Assembly (NCBI RefSeq): GCF_000336555.1
Contig: NZ_KB375281.1
Span: forward strand, 1,864,030-1,928,029
DNA from: Afipia clevelandensis ATCC 49720
Lineage (GTDB): Bacteria > Pseudomonadota > Alphaproteobacteria > Rhizobiales > Xanthobacteraceae
DNA length: 64,000 nt
Reading direction: 5' to 3'
Below, piece by piece: positions 17,369-26,280 of this stretch (position 1 is the stretch's first letter; each line of letters starts with the position of its first letter). A program made the translations under genes and the position numbers. The notes under the pieces were generated by a model. The model was not told the DNA's origin and did no database searches. It was given only the letters and a program-made list of their open reading frames with translations.

Positions 17369-18898
17369 TTACCGGCGCACCAGCGCCGTCAGCCAGCGCT
17401 TTCCGAACAGCAGCAGAATGCAGATCGCGTAAACAAGCGCCCCCACCGCGATCAAAACTCCGAGAGCGGATTCATCTCGCAGGGATGTCATGCTCGCCAG
17501 CGCGGATGCCGCCCAACGCGATGTGAGCCAAAGTGCCGCAGCGAGAATCACCCCTGCCGCGGCGAACTTCACCAGCGACGTCACCATTGCGCGGTCGAAC
17601 ACAAAGAACTTCCTGCGAGTGGCGAAAAGAACAACCAGCAGCAGATTGACCCAGGCCCCGACCGCTGTTGCCAGCGCGAGGCCGATTTGCGCCAGCGACC
17701 CGACCAGCGCCACCTTGAGTGCAACATTGACCGCAACGCCGGTCAGCGCGGCCTTCACCGGTGTCGCGGTGTCCTTGCGGGCATAGAATGTCGCCACCGC
17801 GCTTCGGATCAGCACGAACGGGATCAGCCCGACCGCATAGGCCGCGAGTGTCGCACCGGCGGCCGCGGCATCCGCCTTCGAGAATGCGCCGCGCGCGAAC
17901 ATCGCCCGCATGATGACGTCCGGCACGGTGATGAAAGCCGCGACGAAGGGAATCGAAAACAGCAGGGTGAAATCGAAGGCGCGGCGCTGCGAGGCAATCG
18001 CGCCCTCATGATCGCCTGCGGTAATCCGCCGTGACATTTCCGGCAGCAGCACCGTGCCGATCGCGATGCCGATCACGCCGATCGGCAACTGATTGAGCCG
18101 GTCAGCGTAGTACAGCGCCGACAGCGCGCCGGCGGCCAGGAACGTGGCGATGATGGTGTCGGCGAACAGCGCAACCTGCGTTCCCATCGAGCCGAGGGTC
18201 GCGGGACCGAGCGCGCGGAAGAAGCTGCGCACGTCGTCGTCGAGCTTGAGCGAGGTGAACTTCGGCAGGATGCCGTGAACCTTGGCGTCACCGGCAAGGA
18301 GAATGTACTGCAGGAAGCCGGAGATCAGAACGCCCCACGCCGCCGCGTGGCCGGCGGTCGGAAAGAACGCCGCCAGCGCCAGCGTCGCCATCATCGACAG
18401 GTTGAGAAAGATCGGCGCGGCCGCCGCGCTGGCGAAGCGGTGCATGACATTGAGCATGCCGCCATAGAGCGTCACCAGCGTGATCAGCAGCAGATAGGGA
18501 AAGGTAATCCGGGTCAGTTCGATGGCCAGCGTGCGCTGGGCCGGATCGTCGGTGAAGCCCGGTGCCAATATCGTCATCGCCTGCGGCATGAAGATCATGG
18601 CAAGGACCAGCAGCACCACCTGCGATGCAAACAAAAGGGTGAAGATGCGGTCGCTGAACAGTTTCGCGGCGGCCTCCCCTCGCTCCCCGTGGACATGCGC
18701 ATAGGCCGGCACGAAGGCGGCATTGAAGGCCCCCTCCGCGAAAATCGCCCGGAAATGATTGGGGAGCCGCAGCGCCACGAAAAAGGCGTCGGCCAGGGGA
18801 CCGGCGCCCAGGATCGCCGCGAGCATGATGTCGCGCGCGAAGCCGGTGACCCGCGAGAGAAGTGTATAGCCGCCGACGGTGAAAATGCGCCCGAGCAT
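17369..18898 (-). CDS. murJ: lipid II flippase MurJ
   Basis: Fourteen-span MOP-superfamily transporter of 509 residues that flips lipid II across the inner membrane for peptidoglycan synthesis. The N-terminal family signature includes GFARDIMLAAILGAGPLADAF, and the tract FFVALRLPNHFRAIFAEGAF places it in the MviN/MurJ family rather than with Wzx flippases. The length is normal. It is separated by 46 bases from the upstream aminotransferase gene on the same strand. Confidence 0.93.
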   Translation of the reverse strand: MLGRIFTVGGYTLLSRVTGFARDIMLAAILGAGPLADAFFVALRLPNHFRAIFAEGAFNAAFVPAYAHVHGERGEAAAKLFSDRIFTLLFASQVVLLVLAMIFMPQAMTILAPGFTDDPAQRTLAIELTRITFPYLLLITLVTLYGGMLNVMHRFASAAAAPIFLNLSMMATLALAAFFPTAGHAAAWGVLISGFLQYILLAGDAKVHGILPKFTSLKLDDDVRSFFRALGPATLGSMGTQVALFADTIIATFLAAGALSALYYADRLNQLPIGVIGIAIGTVLLPEMSRRITAGDHEGAIASQRRAFDFTLLFSIPFVAAFITVPDVIMRAMFARGAFSKADAAAAGATLAAYAVGLIPFVLIRSAVATFYARKDTATPVKAALTGVAVNVALKVALVGSLAQIGLALATAVGAWVNLLLVVLFATRRKFFVFDRAMVTSLVKFAAAGVILAAALWLTSRWAASALASMTSLRDESALGVLIAVGALVYAICILLLFGKRWLTALVRR

Positions 18899-18944
18899 TG
18901 GATAGTCCTACCGCATGACGCGGGGGCGCAAAACGCTCAAATCC

Positions 18945-20090
18945 TCAGGACAGCGCGTCGCGCACAGCCTTGATGACGCGATCCTGAGCCGCCGGCTCTA
19001 GATAGGCGTGCATCGGCAGGCTGATGACATCCGAAGACAGCTTTTCGCTGACGGCAAGCCCGCCTTCGGCCACGGGATAGTGCTTGTAGGCCGTCTGCTG
19101 GTGCATGGACTTCGGATAGTAGATCGCGGTCGGGATGCCCTGCGCCTTGAGCGCATCGGCGAACGCCTCGCGCCCGCCATTCGGCAGGCGGATGGTGTAC
19201 TGCGCCCAGGTCGACACATTGCCGTCGGCCACGCGCGGCGCGATCACGATGTTATGCAGCGCATCGAAATAGCGGCTGGCGACCTTGTTGCGGGCCTCGA
19301 TCTCGTCATCGAAAATCTTCAGCTTCTCGATCAGGATCGCGGCCTGCATGGTGTCGAGGCGCGCGGTCAGTCCGAGGCGGACGTTGTCGTATTTCTCGGT
19401 GCCCTGCCCATGCACACGGATGCTGCGCAGGCGCTCTGCGAGATCGGCATCATTGGTGAAGATTGCGCCGCCGTCGCCGTAGCACCCGAGCGGCTTTGCG
19501 GGGAAGAAGCTGGTCGCCGTGGCCAGACCGAAGGTGCCGAGCTTGCGGCCCTTGTAGGTGGCGCCGAACGACTGCGCGGCGTCGTCCAGCACGAACAGCC
19601 CCTCGCTCCTCGCAACTTCCGCGACCGCATCGTGATCGGCGCTCTGGCCGAACAGATCGACCGGCACAATCGCTTTCGGTTTGAGGCCGAGCTTGCGGGC
19701 GGTGGCGATACCCTTCTTGAGGGAGGCGATGTCCATGTTGAACGAGGTTTCGTCCACATCGACGAACACCGGCGTTGCCCCCGCGAGCGCGACAACTTCC
19801 CCGGTGGCGCAGAAGGTGAACGACGGACAGAGCACCGCATCGCCGGGACCGACGCCCTGCGCCATCAGCACCATCAGCAACGCATCGGTGCCGCTGGCGC
19901 AGGCGATAACATGCTTCGCGCCGCAATAGGCCGCAAGGTCCGCTTCGAGCTGCGTTACTTCTGGGCCGTTGATGAACTGGCAATGGGTCAGCACCCGCGC
20001 AACGGCATCGTCAATCTTCGCGCCGAGACGGCGGCGCTGCGCGCCGATGTCGATAAAGGCCACGGGTTCTGATCGCAGATGCTGGTTCAT
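18945..20090 (-). CDS. DegT/DnrJ-family sugar-nucleotide 3-aminotransferase (GnnB/WbpE-like)
   Basis: PLP-dependent aminotransferase that should convert a UDP-3-keto-sugar to the 3-amino sugar. I start it at the ATG at 20090 (MNQHLRSEPVAFID); six extra codons are open upstream. The whole sequence follows WbpE-type enzymes closely, including INGPEVTQLEADLA, the PLP Lys in FFPAKPLGCYGDGG and the C-terminal SLPMHAYL. Its immediate partner, 42 bases upstream, is a Gfo/Idh/MocA dehydrogenase, so the pair matches GnnA/GnnB, which make UDP-GlcNAc3N for lipid A containing 2,3-diaminoglucose, known from Bradyrhizobium and relatives. It could instead, or also, supply the WbpE step for UDP-ManNAc(3NAc)A. 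Confidence 0.82.
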   Translation of the reverse strand: MNQHLRSEPVAFIDIGAQRRRLGAKIDDAVARVLTHCQFINGPEVTQLEADLAAYCGAKHVIACASGTDALLMVLMAQGVGPGDAVLCPSFTFCATGEVVALAGATPVFVDVDETSFNMDIASLKKGIATARKLGLKPKAIVPVDLFGQSADHDAVAEVARSEGLFVLDDAAQSFGATYKGRKLGTFGLATATSFFPAKPLGCYGDGGAIFTNDADLAERLRSIRVHGQGTEKYDNVRLGLTARLDTMQAAILIEKLKIFDDEIEARNKVASRYFDALHNIVIAPRVADGNVSTWAQYTIRLPNGGREAFADALKAQGIPTAIYYPKSMHQQTAYKHYPVAEGGLAVSEKLSSDVISLPMHAYLEPAAQDRVIKAVRDALS

Positions 20091-20132
20091 GGTGCGTGCC
20101 AAATCCATTCCGAAAGATAATGATGCGGCTCG

Positions 20133-21146
20133 TCAGCTTGCGACGGCGCGCGGTCCCTTGCGCAGCGGCGCGGCAATCGAGCCGGCCGGGGCATCGAGGC
20201 ACTTGATCGCGATTTCCAGGCTCGCGACGCCTTCATCGCCGGTGACGGCTGGCGCGTTACCGCTGCGCACGGCATCGAGGAAGGCGACCAGTTCAGCGCG
20301 CAACGGCTCGTCATGCCCGACCGAAAGATGCCGCATCGAATAGCTGCCGTCGCGCTGGAAGCCGAAGCACTCGGTCACCTGACGGGTCAGCAGGTCGCCC
20401 TGGATATACTTGCCGCGCGTCGCCACCGTGACGCTGCGCGCCTTGAACGGCGTCAGCCAGTTGGTGTTGATATGTGCGAGCACGCCGGAGGCGGTGCGGA
20501 ATTGAAGCAGCGCGATGTCCTCGCGCTCGGCGACGGCGCTCGCAAGCTGCGGCTGCACATCGACGATGTCGGATTCGGTGAACCAGCGGATCAGGTCGAT
20601 GTCATGCACGGCAAGGTCGATCACCACGCCGACATTCGACATGCGCGGCGGGAACGGGCCGACGCGGGTAATCGCAATCGACAGGATTTCCTCGTCCTTG
20701 ATCGCCTGCTTGATCGCGGCAACAGCGGGATTGAAGCGCTCGACATGACCGACCATCAGCGTCACGCCGGCCGCGCGCGCGGCGGAGACGATCTCGTTGC
20801 CTTCCTCGACGGAAGAGGCGATCGGCTTTTCGACCAGAACATGGATCTTCTTCGCGATGCAGGCGAGAGACACGTCGCGGTGAAGATGCGTCGGCGCGGC
20901 GATGGTCACGGCGTCCGGACCGGCCTCGAGCATTTCTTCGAGGGTCGCGAAGGTCGGGCAGCCGACAATCTCGACCGCGCGCGTGCGGTGCGCGGGAAGC
21001 GGATCGACAATGCCGACGAGTTCGACGCCCGGCAGGCCGGCCAGCACACGGGCATGGTTGGTGCCCATGACACCCGCGCCCACCACGCCGACGCGCAGCA
21101 CGCGGCCCTCATCAGCGTTACCCTTTGCCGACACCGTTGAACTCAT
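20133..21146 (-). CDS. Gfo/Idh/MocA-family UDP-GlcNAc 3-dehydrogenase-like (GnnA-like)
   Basis: NAD(P)-dependent sugar dehydrogenase of 337 residues. The Rossmann motif GVVGAGVMGTNHARVL is at about residues 19-34, the catalytic EKP in HVLVEKPIA, and the tract VGHVERFNPAV is what I recall of UDP-N-acetylglucosamine 3-dehydrogenases. The predicted reaction oxidises C3 of UDP-GlcNAc, giving the substrate of the aminotransferase that follows 42 bases later. It differs clearly from the second Gfo/Idh protein in this window (WbpB at 52401-53339), so the two should serve different sugars. The 191 bases upstream, to manC, hold nothing recognisable. Confidence 0.8.
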   Translation of the reverse strand: MSSTVSAKGNADEGRVLRVGVVGAGVMGTNHARVLAGLPGVELVGIVDPLPAHRTRAVEIVGCPTFATLEEMLEAGPDAVTIAAPTHLHRDVSLACIAKKIHVLVEKPIASSVEEGNEIVSAARAAGVTLMVGHVERFNPAVAAIKQAIKDEEILSIAITRVGPFPPRMSNVGVVIDLAVHDIDLIRWFTESDIVDVQPQLASAVAEREDIALLQFRTASGVLAHINTNWLTPFKARSVTVATRGKYIQGDLLTRQVTECFGFQRDGSYSMRHLSVGHDEPLRAELVAFLDAVRSGNAPAVTGDEGVASLEIAIKCLDAPAGSIAAPLRKGPRAVAS

Positions 21147-21337
21147 CTTTGAAGTCCCTGAAGTCTTGAATTCCGGGCGCTGAGTCGCGCGCCGTTGACA
21201 GGCTGATGTCCTAGCATGCCGTCACATATGTGGCGAACGGCGCAGGCTGGAATCCTTACACGTTTTGATTCAAAGAATTACATCGCGAGCCGGTGTAACC
21301 CTTTGAAAAACCGGAGGCTTCCGAAACGAGAGCCGCC

Positions 21338-22750
21338 TCACAAGCGCCGGTAGTCATCCTCGATGCGGATGATGTCGTCCTCGCCGAGATAGCTGCCGGT
21401 CTGGACCTCGATCAGTTCCAGCGGAATCTTTCCCGGATTTTCCATGCGGTGAACCGCGCCGATCGGGATGTAGATCGACTCGTTCTCGTGAACCATCTTC
21501 TGCATCTCGTTCACCGTCACCAGCGCCGTGCCGCGCACCACGATCCAGTGCTCGGAACGGTGATGATGCTTCTGCAGCGAGAGCCGTCCGCCCGCCTTCA
21601 CAATGATGCGCTTCACCTGATGGCGTTCGCCGATATCGAGCGACTGGTACGATCCCCAGGGCCGATGAACCTTGATGTGATCTTCCGTCACCTGCGGCGC
21701 GACAGTGCGCAGCTTGCCGACCAGACGCTTCAAGCCGTTCGGGTCGTTCTGCCGCGACACCAGAACGGCGTCCTGTGTCGCGACCACCACGAGATCGTCG
21801 ACGCCTTCCAGCGCGACCAGCGCCTTGTCGGTCGAGACGTTGCAGTTGCGCGAGTCCTCGAACACCGTGAGGCCCTGCGCAACATTGCCGTGCTCGTCCT
21901 TGTCCGACAGTTCCCACACCGCGTGCCAGGAGCCGACATCGGACCAGCCACAGGAGACCGGGATCACGGCGGCCTGCCTGGTCTTCTCCATTACGGCGTA
22001 GTCGATGGAAATCGGCGTCGCCTTACCGAACGACTCCAGCGGCAGCGTCACGAAGGCGAGATCGCGCCCGGCATTGTCCACCGCTTCGACAAGCGCGGCC
22101 ACGCTGTCGGCATCGACGCCGCGATATTCATCGAGCAGCATCTGTGCGCGGAACATGAAGTTTCCGCAGTTCCAGAGATAGCCATCGGCGACATATTTTT
22201 CCGCGGTCGCGTGATCCGGCTTCTCAACGAATCTTGCAACCGTCCGGACCTCTCCGGAAACGACATCGCCGGGGCGGATGTAACCGTATTCGGTGGCCGG
22301 CCGCTCGGGAAGCACACCGAATGTCACGATGCGCCCGGCATTCGCCACGCTCAAGGCCTTGCGGCAAGCTTCGACAAACGCGGCAGGATCGCGCACGACG
22401 TGATCGGCTGCGAGCGCAAGCACCACCGCATCCGCGTCCCGCGTCAGGGCAAAGGCTGCGCCCGCCGCAATGGCAGGACCGGAATCGCGCCGCGCCGGCT
22501 CCAGCAGAATATCGGCCTCGAGGCCGATCTCATTCAATTGCTCCAGCACCATGAAGCGATAGGCCGCGTTGGTGATGACGATGGGCCGCGCGAACAGGCT
22601 TTGATCGCTGACGCGCAGCATCGTGTCCTGGAATGTCGAATTGGAGCCGAACAGGCGCAGGAATTGCTTGGGACGCCCCTCGCGCGACGCAGGCCACAGC
22701 CGCGTGCCCGCTCCGCCGCACATGATCAGTGGAATAATGCGCTCGCTCAT
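21338..22750 (-). CDS. manC: mannose-1-phosphate guanylyltransferase / mannose-6-phosphate isomerase
   Basis: Bifunctional type II enzyme of 470 residues that makes GDP-mannose. The N-terminal nucleotidyltransferase has GGAGTRLWPASR (about 12-23) with the activator-binding RPKQF and the later FVEKPD. The C-terminal cupin isomerase domain (about 355-470) shows RPWGSYQSLD and the metal-site region HHHRSEHWIVVRG. It is third in a same-strand set with the TviB-type dehydrogenase and the UDP-glucuronate epimerase (gap 18 bases). GDP-mannose feeds mannosyl or deoxysugar units; no Gmd or Fcl gene is in the window. Confidence 0.93.
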   Translation of the reverse strand: MSERIIPLIMCGGAGTRLWPASREGRPKQFLRLFGSNSTFQDTMLRVSDQSLFARPIVITNAAYRFMVLEQLNEIGLEADILLEPARRDSGPAIAAGAAFALTRDADAVVLALAADHVVRDPAAFVEACRKALSVANAGRIVTFGVLPERPATEYGYIRPGDVVSGEVRTVARFVEKPDHATAEKYVADGYLWNCGNFMFRAQMLLDEYRGVDADSVAALVEAVDNAGRDLAFVTLPLESFGKATPISIDYAVMEKTRQAAVIPVSCGWSDVGSWHAVWELSDKDEHGNVAQGLTVFEDSRNCNVSTDKALVALEGVDDLVVVATQDAVLVSRQNDPNGLKRLVGKLRTVAPQVTEDHIKVHRPWGSYQSLDIGERHQVKRIIVKAGGRLSLQKHHHRSEHWIVVRGTALVTVNEMQKMVHENESIYIPIGAVHRMENPGKIPLELIEVQTGSYLGEDDIIRIEDDYRRL

Positions 22751-22768
22751 GCGTCCTCAATCAATAAA

Positions 22769-23788
22769 TCAGGAGAGCTGATGATACTCGCGATACCACG
22801 CCGCGAACCGCGCGACACCGTCTTCGATCGTCGTTGAGGGGCGGAAGCCGACCTCACGCATCAGATCGTCGACATCCGCGAAGGTCACCGGCACATCGCC
22901 CGGCTGGATCGGCATCAATTTCTTCTCGGCCTTGCGTCCGAATTCCTTTTCGAGGACCTCGACGACCTTGGTCAATTCCTCGGGATGATTGTTGCCGACA
23001 TTGAAGACGCGCCAGGGCGCCGCACTGGTGCTGGGATCCGGAACCGCATTCGGAGCCAGGGTCTGCGCGACCGGCGGCCGATCCATCAGCCGCACGATAG
23101 CTTCCGTTACGTCGTCAACGTAGGTGAAATCGCGGCGCATGTTGCCGTAGTTGAACATCTTGATCGGCCTGCCTGCGAGGATCGCATCGGCAAACAGATA
23201 CATCGCCATGTCCGGCCGGCCCCAAGGGCCATAGACCGTGAAGAAGCGCAGACCGGTCGTCGGAATACCGAACAGGTGGCTGTAGGAATGCGCCATCAGT
23301 TCATTGGCCTTCTTGGAGGCCGCATACAGACTGACAGGATGATCGACGCTGTCATGCACCGAGAACGGCAGCTTGGTGTTGGCGCCGTAAACCGACGACG
23401 ACGATGCGTAAAGCAGATGCTTGCAGTCGTTGTGCCGGCAGCCTTCGAGGATATTGATGAAGCCCTGGAGATTGGCATCCACATAGGCATGCGGATTTTC
23501 CAGCGAGTAACGTACACCCGCCTGCGCCGCCAGATGGATCACGACCGGAAAACGGTGCGCCTTGAACAGGTCCGCCGTGACTGCGCGGTCGGCAAGATCG
23601 AGCTTGATGAAGCTGAACGACGGATCGTTCCTGAGCACGTCGAGACGCGCTTCCTTCAGCTTCGGATCATAGTAGTCGTTGATATTGTCGACGCCGACAA
23701 CCCGATAGCCTGCCTGCAGCAGCTTTTGCGACTGATGAAATCCGATAAATCCGGCGGCGCCTGTCACGAGTATTGTTCGATCCGACAT
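22769..23788 (-). CDS. UDP-glucuronate 4-epimerase (extended SDR)
   Basis: NAD-dependent epimerase of 339 residues from the ATG at 23788 (MSDRTILVTGAAG); four codons upstream are also open. Family marks are GAAGFIGFH, the tract VGVDNINDYYDPKLKEARL characteristic of UDP-GlcA 4-epimerases (CapI/LspL), AAQAGVRYSLENP, and catalytic YAASK. It should interconvert UDP-GlcA and UDP-GalA in the cytosol. It overlaps no gene and lies 19 bases after the TviB-type dehydrogenase. A UDP-N-acetyluronate substrate is possible given that neighbour. Confidence 0.88.
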   Translation of the reverse strand: MSDRTILVTGAAGFIGFHQSQKLLQAGYRVVGVDNINDYYDPKLKEARLDVLRNDPSFSFIKLDLADRAVTADLFKAHRFPVVIHLAAQAGVRYSLENPHAYVDANLQGFINILEGCRHNDCKHLLYASSSSVYGANTKLPFSVHDSVDHPVSLYAASKKANELMAHSYSHLFGIPTTGLRFFTVYGPWGRPDMAMYLFADAILAGRPIKMFNYGNMRRDFTYVDDVTEAIVRLMDRPPVAQTLAPNAVPDPSTSAAPWRVFNVGNNHPEELTKVVEVLEKEFGRKAEKKLMPIQPGDVPVTFADVDDLMREVGFRPSTTIEDGVARFAAWYREYHQLS

Positions 23789-23807
23789 TCGTTTCACCAT
23801 CCGGCGT

Positions 23808-25091
23808 TCAAAGCCGCCACAACTCGATGCCGTCAGGACGGCTGGCGCGGTCGAGCCTCATTTTCACGTCGAGCACAAGACCCTGCCCTCTGTTCAGCAG
23901 CTTCTGGATCAGCGGCCAGCCCGCATTGATGTAACTCTGATGTGCAACGGCCATGATGACCGCATCGGCGGGCTGCAACGCAGCGGCATCAACCAGTTTG
24001 ACACCGTATTCGTGCATGGCGTCCGCCGGGTCCGCCATCGGATCGTTCACCTGCACCGTGAGTCCGAACGACTCAAGTTCGCGGATGATGTCGATCACGC
24101 GGGAGTTGCGCGTATCCGGCACGTCTTCCTTGAAGGTCAGGCCGAGAATGGTGACCACACCGCCGTTGCTCTTCCGCCGCAGCAGGCCGCGGATGCATTC
24201 GCGCGCGACGCGCTGGCCCATGCCGTCGTTGATGCGCCGGCCGGCCAGAATGACCTCCGGATGATAGCCCGCGCGCTCTGCGCGATAGGTCAGATAATAC
24301 GGATCGACCCCGATGCAGTGCCCGCCGACAAGTCCCGGCTGAAACGGCATGAAATTCCATTTGGTGCGCGCCGCCGCCAGCACATCGCCGGTGTCGATAT
24401 TCAGCGCCTGGAAAATCAGCGACAATTCGTTCATGAACGCGATATTGAGATCGCGCTGCGTGTTCTCGATCACCTTCGCGGCTTCAGCCACCTTGATGGA
24501 CGGCGCGCGATGAATCCCCGCCGTCACCACCGATCCATAGACGCTGGCGACAATGTCGAGCGTCGGCGCATCCTGCGCCGAGACCACCTTCATGATCGTT
24601 TCGAAGCGATGCTGCTTGTCGCCGGGATTGATGCGTTCCGGTGAATAACCGACCTTGAAATCCGACCCAGCCTTCAACCCCGATGTCTTTTCAAGAATGG
24701 GAACGCAATCGTCTTCAACCGCGCCGGGATAAACCGTCGACTCATAAACAACGATGTCGCCTGCCTTGAGCACCGACCCCACCGTGCGGGACGCTGCGAA
24801 CATCGCGCCGAGATCGGGCTGGCGTGCATCGTCGATCGGCGTCGGCACGGTGACGATGAAAAAGTCCGACGAGGCCAGATCCTTCACATCGTGGGTGAAC
24901 GAGAGTGAGGCATGGCGCAAATCCGCAGCCTCCACTTCGTGCGTGCGATCATGAAAGGCGCGCAACTCGGCAATACGTCTCTGGTCGATGTCGAAACCGG
25001 TGACGGGAACCCCGGCGCGTGCAAAAGCGGCCGCGACCGGCAATCCAACATAGCCAAGCCCGATGACCGCGATTTTCCGCCCGTGTGTCAC
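23808..25091 (-). CDS. nucleotide-sugar 6-dehydrogenase, TviB/WbpO type
   Basis: NAD-dependent four-electron dehydrogenase of 427 residues oxidising a UDP-HexNAc to its uronic acid. It has the N-terminal IGLGYVGLPVAAAF, the central region with catalytic Cys in GGHCIGVDPYYLTYRA, and the UDP-binding C-terminal domain with FKEDVPDTRNSRV. The phrase PGLVGGHCIGVDPYYLT places it with TviB/WbpO (UDP-GlcNAc/GalNAc dehydrogenases) rather than UDP-glucose dehydrogenase Ugd. It would supply UDP-GlcNAcA, the WbpB substrate, filling the WbpA role. It is first in the run with the epimerase and manC, with its promoter expected in the 219-base gap upstream. Confidence 0.88.
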   Translation of the reverse strand: MTHGRKIAVIGLGYVGLPVAAAFARAGVPVTGFDIDQRRIAELRAFHDRTHEVEAADLRHASLSFTHDVKDLASSDFFIVTVPTPIDDARQPDLGAMFAASRTVGSVLKAGDIVVYESTVYPGAVEDDCVPILEKTSGLKAGSDFKVGYSPERINPGDKQHRFETIMKVVSAQDAPTLDIVASVYGSVVTAGIHRAPSIKVAEAAKVIENTQRDLNIAFMNELSLIFQALNIDTGDVLAAARTKWNFMPFQPGLVGGHCIGVDPYYLTYRAERAGYHPEVILAGRRINDGMGQRVARECIRGLLRRKSNGGVVTILGLTFKEDVPDTRNSRVIDIIRELESFGLTVQVNDPMADPADAMHEYGVKLVDAAALQPADAVIMAVAHQSYINAGWPLIQKLLNRGQGLVLDVKMRLDRASRPDGIELWRL

Positions 25092-25310
25092 GAATTATTG
25101 TCCCCCAACGTCTGTGGGGCACGACCGGCGCGGGTCCCCCACAATCAAGCCGCCCTCTTTAGCCGCCGCGCGGCAGGCGCCGCAATAGGCGGAGCCTGCC
25201 TACTTGCCAGAACAGCCCTAAAGCCATACCAAGACCCCTGAAAAGGGCCGCCGGAGGCTGTATTCGGGTCCTTCCTCTGACTTCAGCAACATTAACCATC
25301 GCGGTCCGGA
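25092..25310. promoter_or_regulatory. divergent promoter region, no boxes identified
   Basis: This 219-base gap separates the minus-strand dehydrogenase from the plus-strand flippase-like gene and must hold both promoters. The only structure noticed is a weak inverted repeat CCCCA/TGGGG (25103-25119) near the dehydrogenase start. No gene was seen. Confidence 0.35.
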
Positions 25311-26273
25311 ATGCGCGGATTTCTCCTACTTGCCGCTCGAATACTGGTGTCGGCGGCGCTGCTCTATTTCGCGTTCCGCGGCATCAATTTCGCCGCCATC
25401 CAGTCTCGCCTGAGCCAGATCAGCCCCGGCTGGTTTCTGCTCGCCGTGCTGGCGACCATCTTCCAGATTTTCCTCGGCGCCCTGCGCTGGCGGGAAATCA
25501 GCGCGCGCTGCGCCGCCGCCCTCGGAACCGGTCAAGCCTTTCGCTACAACATGATCGGTGCGTTCTTCAACCAGACGCTGCCATCGACCATTGGCGGCGA
25601 CGCCATGCGGCTGTGGCTGGTGCGGCACACCGGCGCCGGCTGGCGCGCGGCCACCTATTCCGTGCTTGTCGATCGCGCCATCGGATTGATCGCGCTTGCG
25701 CTGATCGTCGTTACCAGCCTGCCCTGGAGCTACGACCTGATCGGCAGTCCGCGCGGGCGGCTGGCGCTGCTGCTGGTTGACCTGGCTGCGATCTCGACCG
25801 GCGTCGGTTTTCTGATCTATGGGGTGCTGCCCTGGAAATGGCTCAAGACGCTCTGGCCGCTCCGCCATATCCATGCCTGCGCGGTGATCGCCAATCAGGT
25901 GATCTTCAACCGCAACAGCGGACCGAAAGTCACCGCACTCTCGCTAATGATCCATGTGATGGCCGTGGTGATCGCATGGTGCGCGGTCCGCTCCATCGCG
26001 GCGCCCGCCGCATTCGAGCAATTATTCATGCTGGTCCCGCCGATCATGCTGATCACCATGCTGCCGATCTCCATCGCCGGCTGGGGGGTGCGTGAAGCCA
26101 CCATGATGGTCGCGTTCGGTTACGCGGGCCTCGCGCCGACCGACGGCACCGTGGTGTCGCTGCTGTTTGGCGCATCGTCTTTCGTGGTCGGAGCGATCGG
26201 TGGGCTGGTGTGGATTCTGAGTGCGGAGAAAGCCGCCGCGCCTGACGATATTGAACCGAAGGGTGAGATGTAG
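25311..26273 (+). CDS. lysylphosphatidylglycerol synthase TM region/UPF0104 flippase-like membrane protein
   Basis: Inner-membrane protein of 320 residues with about eight spans, matching the LPG_synthase_TM (UPF0104, AglD-C-like) family. Typical parts are the start LLLAARILVSAALLYFAF, NMIGAFFNQTLPSTIGGDAMRLW and the C-terminal ITMLPISIAGWGVREATMM. In MprF this domain flips lipids; stand-alone members are often linked to polysaccharide or lipid-linked sugar genes, as here. The precise role is unknown. It converges with the next gene after 7 bases. Confidence 0.85.
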   Translation: MRGFLLLAARILVSAALLYFAFRGINFAAIQSRLSQISPGWFLLAVLATIFQIFLGALRWREISARCAAALGTGQAFRYNMIGAFFNQTLPSTIGGDAMRLWLVRHTGAGWRAATYSVLVDRAIGLIALALIVVTSLPWSYDLIGSPRGRLALLLVDLAAISTGVGFLIYGVLPWKWLKTLWPLRHIHACAVIANQVIFNRNSGPKVTALSLMIHVMAVVIAWCAVRSIAAPAAFEQLFMLVPPIMLITMLPISIAGWGVREATMMVAFGYAGLAPTDGTVVSLLFGASSFVVGAIGGLVWILSAEKAAAPDDIEPKGEM

Positions 26274-26280
26274 CTGACAG

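Noticed and set aside
18908-18914. GCGGTAG on the minus strand between the aminotransferase and murJ
   Set aside because: The match ends after seven bases (GCGGTAGGAC), with no NusG paralogue nearby.
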